Positions 1-5,453 of a stretch of DNA of 5,453 nucleotides are shown in pieces; position 1 is the first letter of the stretch; each line of letters begins with the position of its first letter. Source of the stretch: a bacterium (lineage in GTDB: Bacteria > Desulfobacterota > GWC2-55-46 > DRQE01). The position numbers and the translations under genes are program-made. The stretch lies in contig JALUQR010000053.1 of NCBI GenBank assembly GCA_027017505.1, positions 1 to 5,453 of the forward strand, read 5' to 3'. The notes under the pieces are model-generated. The model worked only from the letters and a program-made list of their open reading frames with translations. It ran no database searches and was not told the origin of the DNA.

Positions 1-908
1 CTCCTGAGTTTGCGGTGCCTTCCCTGCGGGCACTCTACGAGGAGGGCTTTCAGATAAAGGCTGTTATAACCCAGCCTGCAAGGCCCAGTGGCAGGGGCAG
101 GCGCATAAGGCCAACCCCTGTGTGTGAGTTTGCAAGGCAGAAGGGGCTTGAGGTAAGAGAGCCTGAAAGGCTGAAGGAGCAGGGTATAATCGAATACCTG
201 CGTTCCCTTAAGCCAGACCTCATAGTGGTGGTTGCCTACGGAAAGATACTTCCCCCTGAGGTGCTCTCCATACCCAGGCTTGGTTGCATAAATCTGCATG
301 CATCACTTCTTCCAAGGTGGCGTGGTGCAGCCCCTGTGCAGAGAGCCCTTATGGCAGGAGATACCGTAACAGGGGTTACCACCATGCTCATGGATGAGGG
401 CATGGACACAGGCCCCATACTGTTGAAAAAAGAAGTACCCGTTGAAAAGGGCGAGCGTGCAGGAGAACTCTCAGAAAGGCTTTCACACATAGGGGCAGGG
501 CTTCTGGTTGAGACAATACGCCTTTTTGTTGCAGGCCAGCTAAAGCCAGCACCCCAGGACGACCAGCTTGCCACATACGCACCCATGCTTAAAAAAGAAG
601 AGGGCAGAATCAACTGGCACAGACCCGCAGTGGAGATAGAAAACCTCGTGCGCGGGCTTCATCCATGGCCCTGTGCGTATACATATCTTAACCAGACGCT
701 TGTAAAGATACACAGGGCACATGCAACCGAAGAGAAAACCAGCCTGCCAGCTGGAAGGGTTGTAAAATCCACAAAAAATGGTATATATGTAAGCACAGGA
801 GACGGAATACTCCTCATAGAGGAGCTTCAGCCCGAGGGCAGAAGGCTCATGCGGGCAGATGAATTTGCAAGAGGCTACAGGATAGATGAAGGTACCACTT
901 TTGAATAA
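1..908 (+). CDS. fmt: Methionyl-tRNA formyltransferase (5' end cut off by the window)
   Basis: Transfers a formyl group from 10-formyl-tetrahydrofolate to Met-tRNA(fMet) in the cytoplasm, preparing it for translation initiation. The first complete codon is at 3, and the frame opens with PEFAVPSLRAL, the usual start of the family after a short MRIVFMGT-like beginning. About 8 residues are therefore missing, and the GTG at 15 is an internal Val, not the start. The 301 visible residues bring the protein close to the usual ~310. The formyltransferase domain shows the signature INLHASLLPRWRG (visible residues 96-108). The catalytic Asn, His and Asp are visible residues 97, 99 and 135, with the same His-Asp spacing as in E. 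coli Fmt (36). APMLKKEEGRINW (193-205) leads into the C-terminal tRNA-binding domain. One oddity is QPARPSGRG (24-32), where most homologues have QPDRP. The 3' end overlaps the DUF116 gene, which suggests co-transcription. Confidence 0.97.
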   Translation, partial: PEFAVPSLRALYEEGFQIKAVITQPARPSGRGRRIRPTPVCEFARQKGLEVREPERLKEQGIIEYLRSLKPDLIVVVAYGKILPPEVLSIPRLGCINLHASLLPRWRGAAPVQRALMAGDTVTGVTTMLMDEGMDTGPILLKKEVPVEKGERAGELSERLSHIGAGLLVETIRLFVAGQLKPAPQDDQLATYAPMLKKEEGRINWHRPAVEIENLVRGLHPWPCAYTYLNQTLVKIHRAHATEEKTSLPAGRVVKSTKNGIYVSTGDGILLIEELQPEGRRLMRADEFARGYRIDEGTTFE

Positions 909-1731
909 CAGGGACGATGACTGGAAGGGAAGCCCTGAGAGCATTCCCTACAGACCCAACAAGAAGGTAATCATCGGGGTGCTCACCCTTCTGGGCATCG
1001 GCTTAAGTGCCCTGGGGTTTGCCCTCTGGTATGTGCCCACCGTAGGGCTTAAAAACCTTCATCCCTCACTGCCCTATCTGTTTGGAGCCCTTGTGGGAGG
1101 TGCAATCGTTATCGCCCTTGGAGGGCTCGTTATCATGGGTGTGGCACTCATAAAGGGCAGAATAGTTGTGTCCTCGCCTGCGTTCAGGGGTGTTCTGATA
1201 AAGCTCTTCCTTCCGCTCATGGTGCTCATAGGTGGCATGGTGGGCATACCGCGTATAAAGATAGAGCAGGCATTCATAGAGCTCAACAACCGCCTTGTTC
1301 GTGAGATGATTCGGCGAAGGGGCAGGGGGTTCAACCCTGACAGACTCGTCCTCCTTATGCCCCATTGCATACAGTACGATAACTGCAAGATAAAGGTAAC
1401 CAGAAATGTGCGCAACTGTGTGGACTGTGGCAGATGCGAGATAGGAGACCTCATAGACATATCTGACAGATATGGTGTGAAACTCTTTGTTCTCACAGGT
1501 GGCACGGTCGCAAGAAGAAAGCTTATAGAATACAGACCCGATGCGGTGGTCGCTGTTGCCTGCGAGAGAGACCTGACCAGTGGTGTGCAGGATGCCTATC
1601 CACTGCCAGTTATAGCCATAATAAACAAACGCCCCAACGGATACTGCATAGAGACAGGCGTGGACATAGAGGCGGTAAAAAGGGCACTTGAGGACCTTCT
1701 GAATCCCGCACCATCCCCGCAGACAGGCTAA
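886..1731 (+). CDS. DUF116 family membrane protein with cysteine-rich C-terminal domain
   Basis: I recognise the DUF116 family, whose biochemical role is not established. The 281-residue reading has a short polar N-terminus, three hydrophobic segments (about 28-50, 62-89 and 103-121), a strongly basic stretch (123-148) and then the conserved domain. That domain shows LLMPHC (C161), C167, then NCVDCGRC (C178, C181, C184), the glycine-rich [18 protein letters not shown] (C226) and RPNGYC (C254). Seven cysteines, three of them spaced CxxCxxC, suggest an Fe-S or other metal site; this is inference. The start is uncertain. ATG 886 overlaps fmt by 23 bp and has only a short AGG at 879-881. TTG 901, in the same frame, has GAAGG at 888-892 with 8-nt spacing and would shorten the protein by five residues. 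Its position after fmt suggests translational coupling but does not reveal its function. Confidence 0.9.
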   Translation: MKVPLLNNRDDDWKGSPESIPYRPNKKVIIGVLTLLGIGLSALGFALWYVPTVGLKNLHPSLPYLFGALVGGAIVIALGGLVIMGVALIKGRIVVSSPAFRGVLIKLFLPLMVLIGGMVGIPRIKIEQAFIELNNRLVREMIRRRGRGFNPDRLVLLMPHCIQYDNCKIKVTRNVRNCVDCGRCEIGDLIDISDRYGVKLFVLTGGTVARRKLIEYRPDAVVAVACERDLTSGVQDAYPLPVIAIINKRPNGYCIETGVDIEAVKRALEDLLNPAPSPQTG

Positions 1732-1741
1732 TCCTTATCTC

Positions 1742-1770
1742 TTTACAGCGGAAGACTCTTCTGTTATCTT
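1742..1770 (+). promoter_or_regulatory. Sigma-70-type promoter for nadE (extended -10)
   Basis: The -35 element TTTACA (1742-1747) matches the TTGACA consensus at 5 of 6 positions. The -10 element TATCTT (1765-1770) matches TATAAT at 4 of 6, including the important TA and final T. The spacer is exactly 17 bp, and a TG dinucleotide at 1762-1763 forms an extended -10 (TGn). The expected transcription start is about 7 nt past the -10, at or next to the A of the nadE ATG (1778). This is a sequence-only prediction, but position, spacing and the lack of other function for the gap all agree. Confidence 0.55.
1751..1761. promoter_or_regulatory. 11-bp palindrome in the promoter spacer, candidate operator
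   Basis: GAAGA-C-TCTTC is a perfect inverted repeat (5-bp arms, 1-bp centre) lying between the -35 and -10 elements of the predicted nadE promoter. A repressor bound there would block RNA polymerase. The arms are short, so chance is a real alternative, and I do not recognise it as the site of a known NAD regulator. As RNA it could fold only into a weak five-pair stem, with one G-U pair, before TTATCTTTTT; I consider a terminator less likely. Confidence 0.27.
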
Positions 1771-1777
1771 TTTGTGT

Positions 1778-3511
1778 ATGCAAAAGATACGCATAGCCAT
1801 GGCCCAGATAAACCCCACGGTGGGCTCCCTCCGCAAAAACGCAGAGAAGATACTGCGCTTTACAGAAAGGGCTGTAAAGATGGGCTGTGATGTGGTGGTC
1901 TTCCCCGAGCTCTCGCTTACTGGCTACCCACCTGAAGACCTCCTGCTGAAACCTGGCTTCATAGAGGACAACCTGGATGAGCTCAAAAGGCTTTCCCGCA
2001 GGATAACTGGCATTACCGCCATAGTGGGCTTCGTTGACAGAGACGAGGACATCTACAACGCCTGCGCCATAATACACGATGGAACGGTGCAGGGTGTGTA
2101 TCACAAGATGTTTCTTCCAAACTACGGGGTGTTCGATGAGGAACGCTACTTTCAGGCAGGTTCCACACCGTTGAACATAGTCATAGATGACGCCATAATC
2201 GGCATAGGCATATGCGAGGACATCTGGTATCCTGAAGGGCCTGCAAGGGCACAGGCACTGGCAGGTGCACACATCATAATAAACATAAACGCATCACCTT
2301 ATCACTTCGGCAAGGCACGCATAAGAGAGGAGATGCTCACCACCCGTGCACTGGACAACGAGGTAATAGTGGTATACAACAACATGGTGGGAGGGCAGGA
2401 CGAGCTCGTCTTTGATGGACAGGGCATGATAATAGACGAAGAGGGCAGACTCATCGCCCGAACAAGGGCGTTCAGAGAGGAACTCCTTGTAAAAGACCTT
2501 GACCTTGAAGGTGTACTGAGAAAAAGACTCCACGATACAAGAAGAAGAAAGGAAAAACTGAAAAGAGAGGAAACCGCTGTAAAGACCCTGGAGCTTAAAA
2601 GGGCAAAGATAAGAAGGAGTAAACCCCCTCTGAAGCCATCCCCTCCTGTAGAGCCCCTTTCACCCCTTGATGAGGTGCTCGAGGCCCTTCTTACTGGCAC
2701 AAGGGACTATGTGAGAAAAAACCGCTTCAAACACTGTGTCATAGGGCTGAGCGGTGGGATAGATTCATCCCTTGTTGCCTTCATAGCAACCAGGGCACTT
2801 GGCAGAAACAGTGTTACAGGGGTGTTCATGCCCTCAAGGTACTCATCCACAGAAAGCAGGGAGGATGCAACCCAGCTTGCAAAAAACCTGGGCATAGAGT
2901 TTCTCACAATACCCATAGACCCGATATTTGAGGAATACCTTAAGACCCTGGGGCCTCACTTCAGGGGCCTGGGGCCTGACATAACAGAGGAAAACATACA
3001 GGCACGAATAAGGGGAAACATCCTTATGGCACTGAGCAACAAGTTTGGCTGGCTTGTGCTCACCACGGGCAACAAGAGCGAGATGTCTGTGGGCTATGCC
3101 ACACTCTACGGAGACATGGCAGGTGGCTTTGCGGTAATAAAAGATGTACCCAAGACCCTTGTCTATGAGCTCTCACGCCATATAAACGAAAAGGAGGGCT
3201 GGCCTGTTATACCCGAAAGGGTGCTTACCAAAAAGCCCACCGCAGAACTCAAGCCCGACCAGACAGACCAGGACACCCTTCCACCCTACGAGGTGCTTGA
3301 CCCCATACTCAGGGCCTATGTCGAGGAAGACCGCTCCCTTGCTGAAATAGTTGAGATGGGGTATCCAAAGGGGCTTGTAAAGAGGGTCATAAACATGGTA
3401 GACCGCAGTGAGTACAAGAGACGCCAGGCCCCGCCAGGCATAAAGATAACCCCGAGGGCATTCGGAAAGGACAGAAGGATGCCCATAACCAACCACTATG
3501 AGGCAGGCTAA
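1778..3511 (+). CDS. nadE: Glutamine-dependent NAD+ synthetase
   Basis: Makes NAD+ from nicotinic acid adenine dinucleotide and ATP, using ammonia released from glutamine by its own N-terminal domain (EC 6.3.5.1, last step of NAD synthesis, cytoplasm). Numbered from ATG 1778, the protein has 577 residues, normal for the two-domain form. The nitrilase-like glutaminase domain (about 1-250) carries the Glu-Lys-Cys triad: E44 in [10 protein letters not shown]110 in [11 protein letters not shown]146 in [10 protein letters not shown] basic and then proline-rich linker follows (about 249-297). The synthetase domain has the ATP-binding loop SGGIDS (325-330), then [21 protein letters not shown] (about 429-449, with one residue more than quoted on neither side) and [20 protein letters not shown] (486-505). 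ATG 1778 is preferred because [16 protein letters not shown] matches the family start; a TTG at 1772 would add two residues. No Shine-Dalgarno sequence precedes either, and the upstream promoter predicts a leaderless transcript. The 3' end overlaps the kinase gene by 14 bp. Confidence 0.97.
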   Translation: MQKIRIAMAQINPTVGSLRKNAEKILRFTERAVKMGCDVVVFPELSLTGYPPEDLLLKPGFIEDNLDELKRLSRRITGITAIVGFVDRDEDIYNACAIIHDGTVQGVYHKMFLPNYGVFDEERYFQAGSTPLNIVIDDAIIGIGICEDIWYPEGPARAQALAGAHIIININASPYHFGKARIREEMLTTRALDNEVIVVYNNMVGGQDELVFDGQGMIIDEEGRLIARTRAFREELLVKDLDLEGVLRKRLHDTRRRKEKLKREETAVKTLELKRAKIRRSKPPLKPSPPVEPLSPLDEVLEALLTGTRDYVRKNRFKHCVIGLSGGIDSSLVAFIATRALGRNSVTGVFMPSRYSSTESREDATQLAKNLGIEFLTIPIDPIFEEYLKTLGPHFRGLGPDITEENIQARIRGNILMALSNKFGWLVLTTGNKSEMSVGYATLYGDMAGGFAVIKDVPKTLVYELSRHINEKEGWPVIPERVLTKKPTAELKPDQTDQDTLPPYEVLDPILRAYVEEDRSLAEIVEMGYPKGLVKRVINMVDRSEYKRRQAPPGIKITPRAFGKDRRMPITNHYEAG

Positions 3512-4808
3512 AGGGATACTTAAAAGGCTCTACATGGCAGGCATAAGGGCGGTAAGCCCTGAGTCTGCAGTAAGAAGGCACCTTAAGCTTGAGGGTAACA
3601 GCCTCTGGGCAGACGGCCGGCGATACAACCTGAGGGAGTTTAGAAACATCTATGTTGTGGGTGCAGGCAAGGCATCTGCAGGGATGGCCCGCTCGCTTGA
3701 AGAGATACTGGGCGAAAGGATAACCCGTGGTGTGGTGGTTACAGAATATGGCTACCAGGTGGAGCTTGAAAGAATAGAGGTGGTGTGTGGCAGACACCCT
3801 GTGCCTGACAGAAATGGCCTTGCAGGTGCAAGAAAGGTGCTATCACTTGCACAGAGTGCAAAAGAAGAAGACCTTGTTATATGTCTTATCTCTGGTGGGG
3901 CAAGTGCCCTTCTGCCAGTGCCCGCAGATGGCATAACCCTGAGGGATAAACAGCTTGTAACAGACTTGCTCGTAAAAAGTGGTGCCCACATAGGAGAGAT
4001 AAATACCGTGAGAAAACACCTCTCCAGGATAAAGGGTGGTGGGCTCGCAAGGGCGTGTATGCCCGCAAGGGTCTTAACCCTTATAATATCCGATGTGGTG
4101 GGCAGAGACCCCTCCACAATAGGCTCTGGCCCCACATGCCCTGATACAACCACAATAGACGATGCCTTAAGGGTGCTCGAAAAATACTCCCTTAAAGAGA
4201 AGGTCCCCCCGCGGGTGCTCAGATTCCTTGAAGAAAAAAACCATGAGACACCAAAACCAGGAGAACCCATCTTCCGAAGGGTGAAAAACCTCATCATTGC
4301 AGACAACATAACAGCCCTTGAGGAGATAAAACATACCGCCTGTTCGATGGGCTACAGGGCGGTGATAATAACCTCACTTCTTACAGGTGATGTGAGGGAT
4401 GCTTCGGGCTTCATAGCATCAGTGATAAAGGAGGCAAGAGAAAGCGGAAACCCCGCCCCTCCACCCTGCTGTATACTCTTTGGTGGAGAGACCACCGTAA
4501 GGGTAAAGGGCAGGGGTAAGGGCGGAAGGTGTCAGGAACTCTCGCTTCTTCTTTCAGAAAAGATTGCATCCCTTAAAGGCGTGAACATACTCTGTGCAGG
4601 CACCGATGGTATAGATGGTGTAACAGAATATGCAGGTGCCTTTGTAAGTGACACCACAATCAGAAGGGCCCAAACACTCGGGCTTAAGCCCCAGAGGTTT
4701 CTTTCAGACAACGACTCCTACAACTTCTTTAAACCCCTGGGAGACCTCTTTACCACTGGTCCAACAGGAACAAATGTGGCAGATGTGGTTATATGTCTTG
4801 TCCGGTAA
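3498..4808 (+). CDS. gckA: Glycerate 2-kinase, DUF4147/MOFRL family
   Basis: Phosphorylates D-glycerate with ATP to 2-phosphoglycerate, linking glycerate (from serine, glyoxylate or sugar-acid breakdown) to lower glycolysis. Older annotations often call this family hydroxypyruvate reductase (TtuD); that name is probably wrong. The 436-residue length fits the family. The N-terminal DUF4147 domain shows [12 protein letters not shown] (53-64; K58 corresponds to the lysine proposed as catalytic), CGRHPVPD (97-104), [11 protein letters not shown] (130-140), [14 protein letters not shown] (168-181) and [16 protein letters not shown] (198-213). The C-terminal MOFRL domain shows [16 protein letters not shown] (329-344), GTDGIDG (368-374) and [10 protein letters not shown] (421-430). 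Position 345 is Cys, where homologues usually have Asn (GGRNQE). ATG 3498 overlaps nadE by 14 bp and lacks a well-placed ribosome site. ATG 3534 (M13) has AAAAGG six bases upstream, but starting there would trim the N-terminal helix. Confidence 0.94.
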   Translation: MRQAKGILKRLYMAGIRAVSPESAVRRHLKLEGNSLWADGRRYNLREFRNIYVVGAGKASAGMARSLEEILGERITRGVVVTEYGYQVELERIEVVCGRHPVPDRNGLAGARKVLSLAQSAKEEDLVICLISGGASALLPVPADGITLRDKQLVTDLLVKSGAHIGEINTVRKHLSRIKGGGLARACMPARVLTLIISDVVGRDPSTIGSGPTCPDTTTIDDALRVLEKYSLKEKVPPRVLRFLEEKNHETPKPGEPIFRRVKNLIIADNITALEEIKHTACSMGYRAVIITSLLTGDVRDASGFIASVIKEARESGNPAPPPCCILFGGETTVRVKGRGKGGRCQELSLLLSEKIASLKGVNILCAGTDGIDGVTEYAGAFVSDTTIRRAQTLGLKPQRFLSDNDSYNFFKPLGDLFTTGPTGTNVADVVICLVR

Positions 4809-4815
4809 GACCGCA

Positions 4816-4841
4816 GGCTTTTTGCCGTACGAGCCCTTTTT
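4816..4841 (+). terminator. Weak terminator-like hairpin between the convergent genes
   Basis: GGCT (4816-4819) can pair with AGCC (4832-4835), plus one T-G wobble inside, and five T's follow (4837-4841). The stem is short and the loop about ten bases, so it would be a poor intrinsic terminator. It is listed because it lies 7 bp past the kinase stop, where a terminator is expected, and it is the only candidate in the 32-bp gap. No matching U-tract is seen for gatB transcripts on the other strand. Confidence 0.22.
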
Positions 4842-5453
4842 CAGCCGAGTCTTTCTTTGAGCAGTTTGTTTACAAGCTTTGGGTTTGCCTTGCCACGGGT
4901 TGCCCTCATAACCTCTCCAACGAAAAAGCCCAGAAGCTTTGTCTTTCCAGCCCTGTAGCGTTCCACATTCTCCTGGTTGTCTGCAAGAACCCTGTCTATG
5001 ACCCTGAGCAGTTCTGACTCGTCTGAAATCTGGCTCAGCCCCTTCTCCTCTATTATGGTCTCTGCTGACCTGCCTGTGGTAAACATCTCTTCGAGCACCT
5101 CTTTTGCTATCTTTCCACTTATCCTGCCCTCTTTTATGAATCTTAAAAGCTCGGTAAAGGAGTCTGCTCCCACAGGGCTTTCCTCTATGGAAATGTTGTG
5201 CTCCTTGAGCAGTCTCAGAAGCTCACTCATAATCCAGTTGCTAACTGTTTTTGGCTCGTTGAAAAGCCTCACGCACTCCTCAAAGAAGTCTGCAATGGCC
5301 TTTGAGGAGGTAAGTATCCCCGCATCATATGGTGGCAGGCTGTAGGTTTTTACAAACCTTTCCTTTTTCTGTGCGGGAAGCTCGGGCAACATTACCCTTA
5401 TGGCCTCTATCGCTTCTTCTTCAACCACAAGGGGCAGAAGGTCTGGCTCTGGA
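4841..5453 (-). CDS. gatB: Asp-tRNA(Asn)/Glu-tRNA(Gln) amidotransferase subunit B, C-terminal part
   Basis: GatB is the tRNA-binding kinase subunit of the GatCAB complex, which turns misacylated Glu-tRNA(Gln) and/or Asp-tRNA(Asn) into the amide forms in the cytoplasm. The window holds 203 complete codons plus the TGA stop at 4843-4841, about 40% of a usual ~475-residue protein. The visible part begins PEPDLLPLVVEEEAIEAIR, the end of the catalytic cradle domain, so the GTG at 5428 is an internal Val and the gene continues past the right edge. After LPELPAQKKERF come the helical domain and the YqeY-like tail that recognises tRNA, with ADNQENVERYRAGKTK and the family-typical ending GKANPKLVNKLLKERLG. 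ATP- and glutamate-activating residues lie outside the window. The gene converges on the kinase gene across 32 bp and shows no sign of damage. Confidence 0.97.
   Translation of the reverse strand, partial: PEPDLLPLVVEEEAIEAIRVMLPELPAQKKERFVKTYSLPPYDAGILTSSKAIADFFEECVRLFNEPKTVSNWIMSELLRLLKEHNISIEESPVGADSFTELLRFIKEGRISGKIAKEVLEEMFTTGRSAETIIEEKGLSQISDESELLRVIDRVLADNQENVERYRAGKTKLLGFFVGEVMRATRGKANPKLVNKLLKERLG

Noticed and set aside
1749..1773. Possible terminator or attenuator: short hairpin followed by TTATCTTTTT
   Set aside because: The stem has only five pairs, one of them G-U, and the T-run is interrupted. The same bases are better explained as an extended -10 promoter with a spacer palindrome.
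1610..2272. Long open frame on the minus strand opposite the DUF116 gene end and nadE start
   Set aside because: Its translation is low in complexity and rich in Cys, Tyr and Val, resembles no family I know, and lies opposite two well-supported genes and their promoter gap. It is a by-product of their codon use.
2948..2977. Three copies of GGGGCCT in a short stretch
   Set aside because: They encode the [10 protein letters not shown] segment of NadE, are few and unevenly spaced, and reflect preferred Leu-Gly-Pro codons, not a repeat element.
3752..4309. Long minus-strand open frame opposite the glycerate kinase gene
   Set aside because: The Ser/Pro-rich translation has no recognisable motif, and the plus strand encodes a fully conserved kinase here.
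4648..5345. Several plus-strand open frames across the kinase end and opposite gatB
   Set aside because: They are antisense or frame-shifted readings of gckA and gatB; their translations (Ser- and Leu-rich) match nothing, and gatB is intact on the minus strand.
1..5453. Search for tRNA/rRNA genes, CRISPR repeats, insertion sequences, integrases, toxin-antitoxin pairs or phage genes
   Set aside because: Nothing was found. Five conserved housekeeping-type genes occupy nearly the whole window, with only 46-bp and 32-bp gaps.

Overview
The window is a dense stretch of bacterial chromosome with five protein genes and almost no non-coding sequence. From left to right it holds the 3' part of fmt (methionyl-tRNA formyltransferase), a DUF116-family membrane protein with a cysteine-rich domain, nadE (glutamine-dependent NAD+ synthetase), a MOFRL-type glycerate 2-kinase, and, on the opposite strand, the 3' part of gatB (GatCAB amidotransferase subunit B). 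Both end genes run off the window: the sequence keeps coding in frame past the first possible start codon in each.

Organism: G+C content looks balanced by eye, isoleucine is very often ATA, and arginine is often AGG or AGA. This codon style is common in thermophilic and some anaerobic lineages. A GatCAB amidotransferase implies indirect Gln-tRNA and/or Asn-tRNA synthesis. A DUF116 protein beside fmt fits anaerobic or thermophilic bacteria of the Nitrospirota or Desulfobacterota/Firmicutes kind, but the phylum cannot be fixed from this sequence.

Layout: fmt and the DUF116 gene overlap and probably form the end of one transcription unit. A 46-bp gap follows. It contains a good sigma-70-type promoter (TTTACA, 17-bp spacer, extended TGT-TATCTT) placed so that transcription should begin at or next to the nadE ATG. 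No Shine-Dalgarno sequence is visible there, so nadE may be translated from a leaderless mRNA. An 11-bp palindrome sits in the promoter spacer and is a candidate operator. nadE overlaps the glycerate kinase gene by 14 bp, so these two are probably co-transcribed. The kinase gene then meets gatB tail to tail across 32 bp with only a weak terminator-like hairpin.

Functions: fmt and gatB both modify aminoacyl-tRNAs for translation. nadE makes NAD+, and the kinase feeds glycerate into lower glycolysis as 2-phosphoglycerate. The DUF116 protein is the one gene of unknown role. I see no mobile element, CRISPR array, RNA gene or defence system. The points most worth a second look are the leaderless-type nadE promoter and the DUF116 protein.
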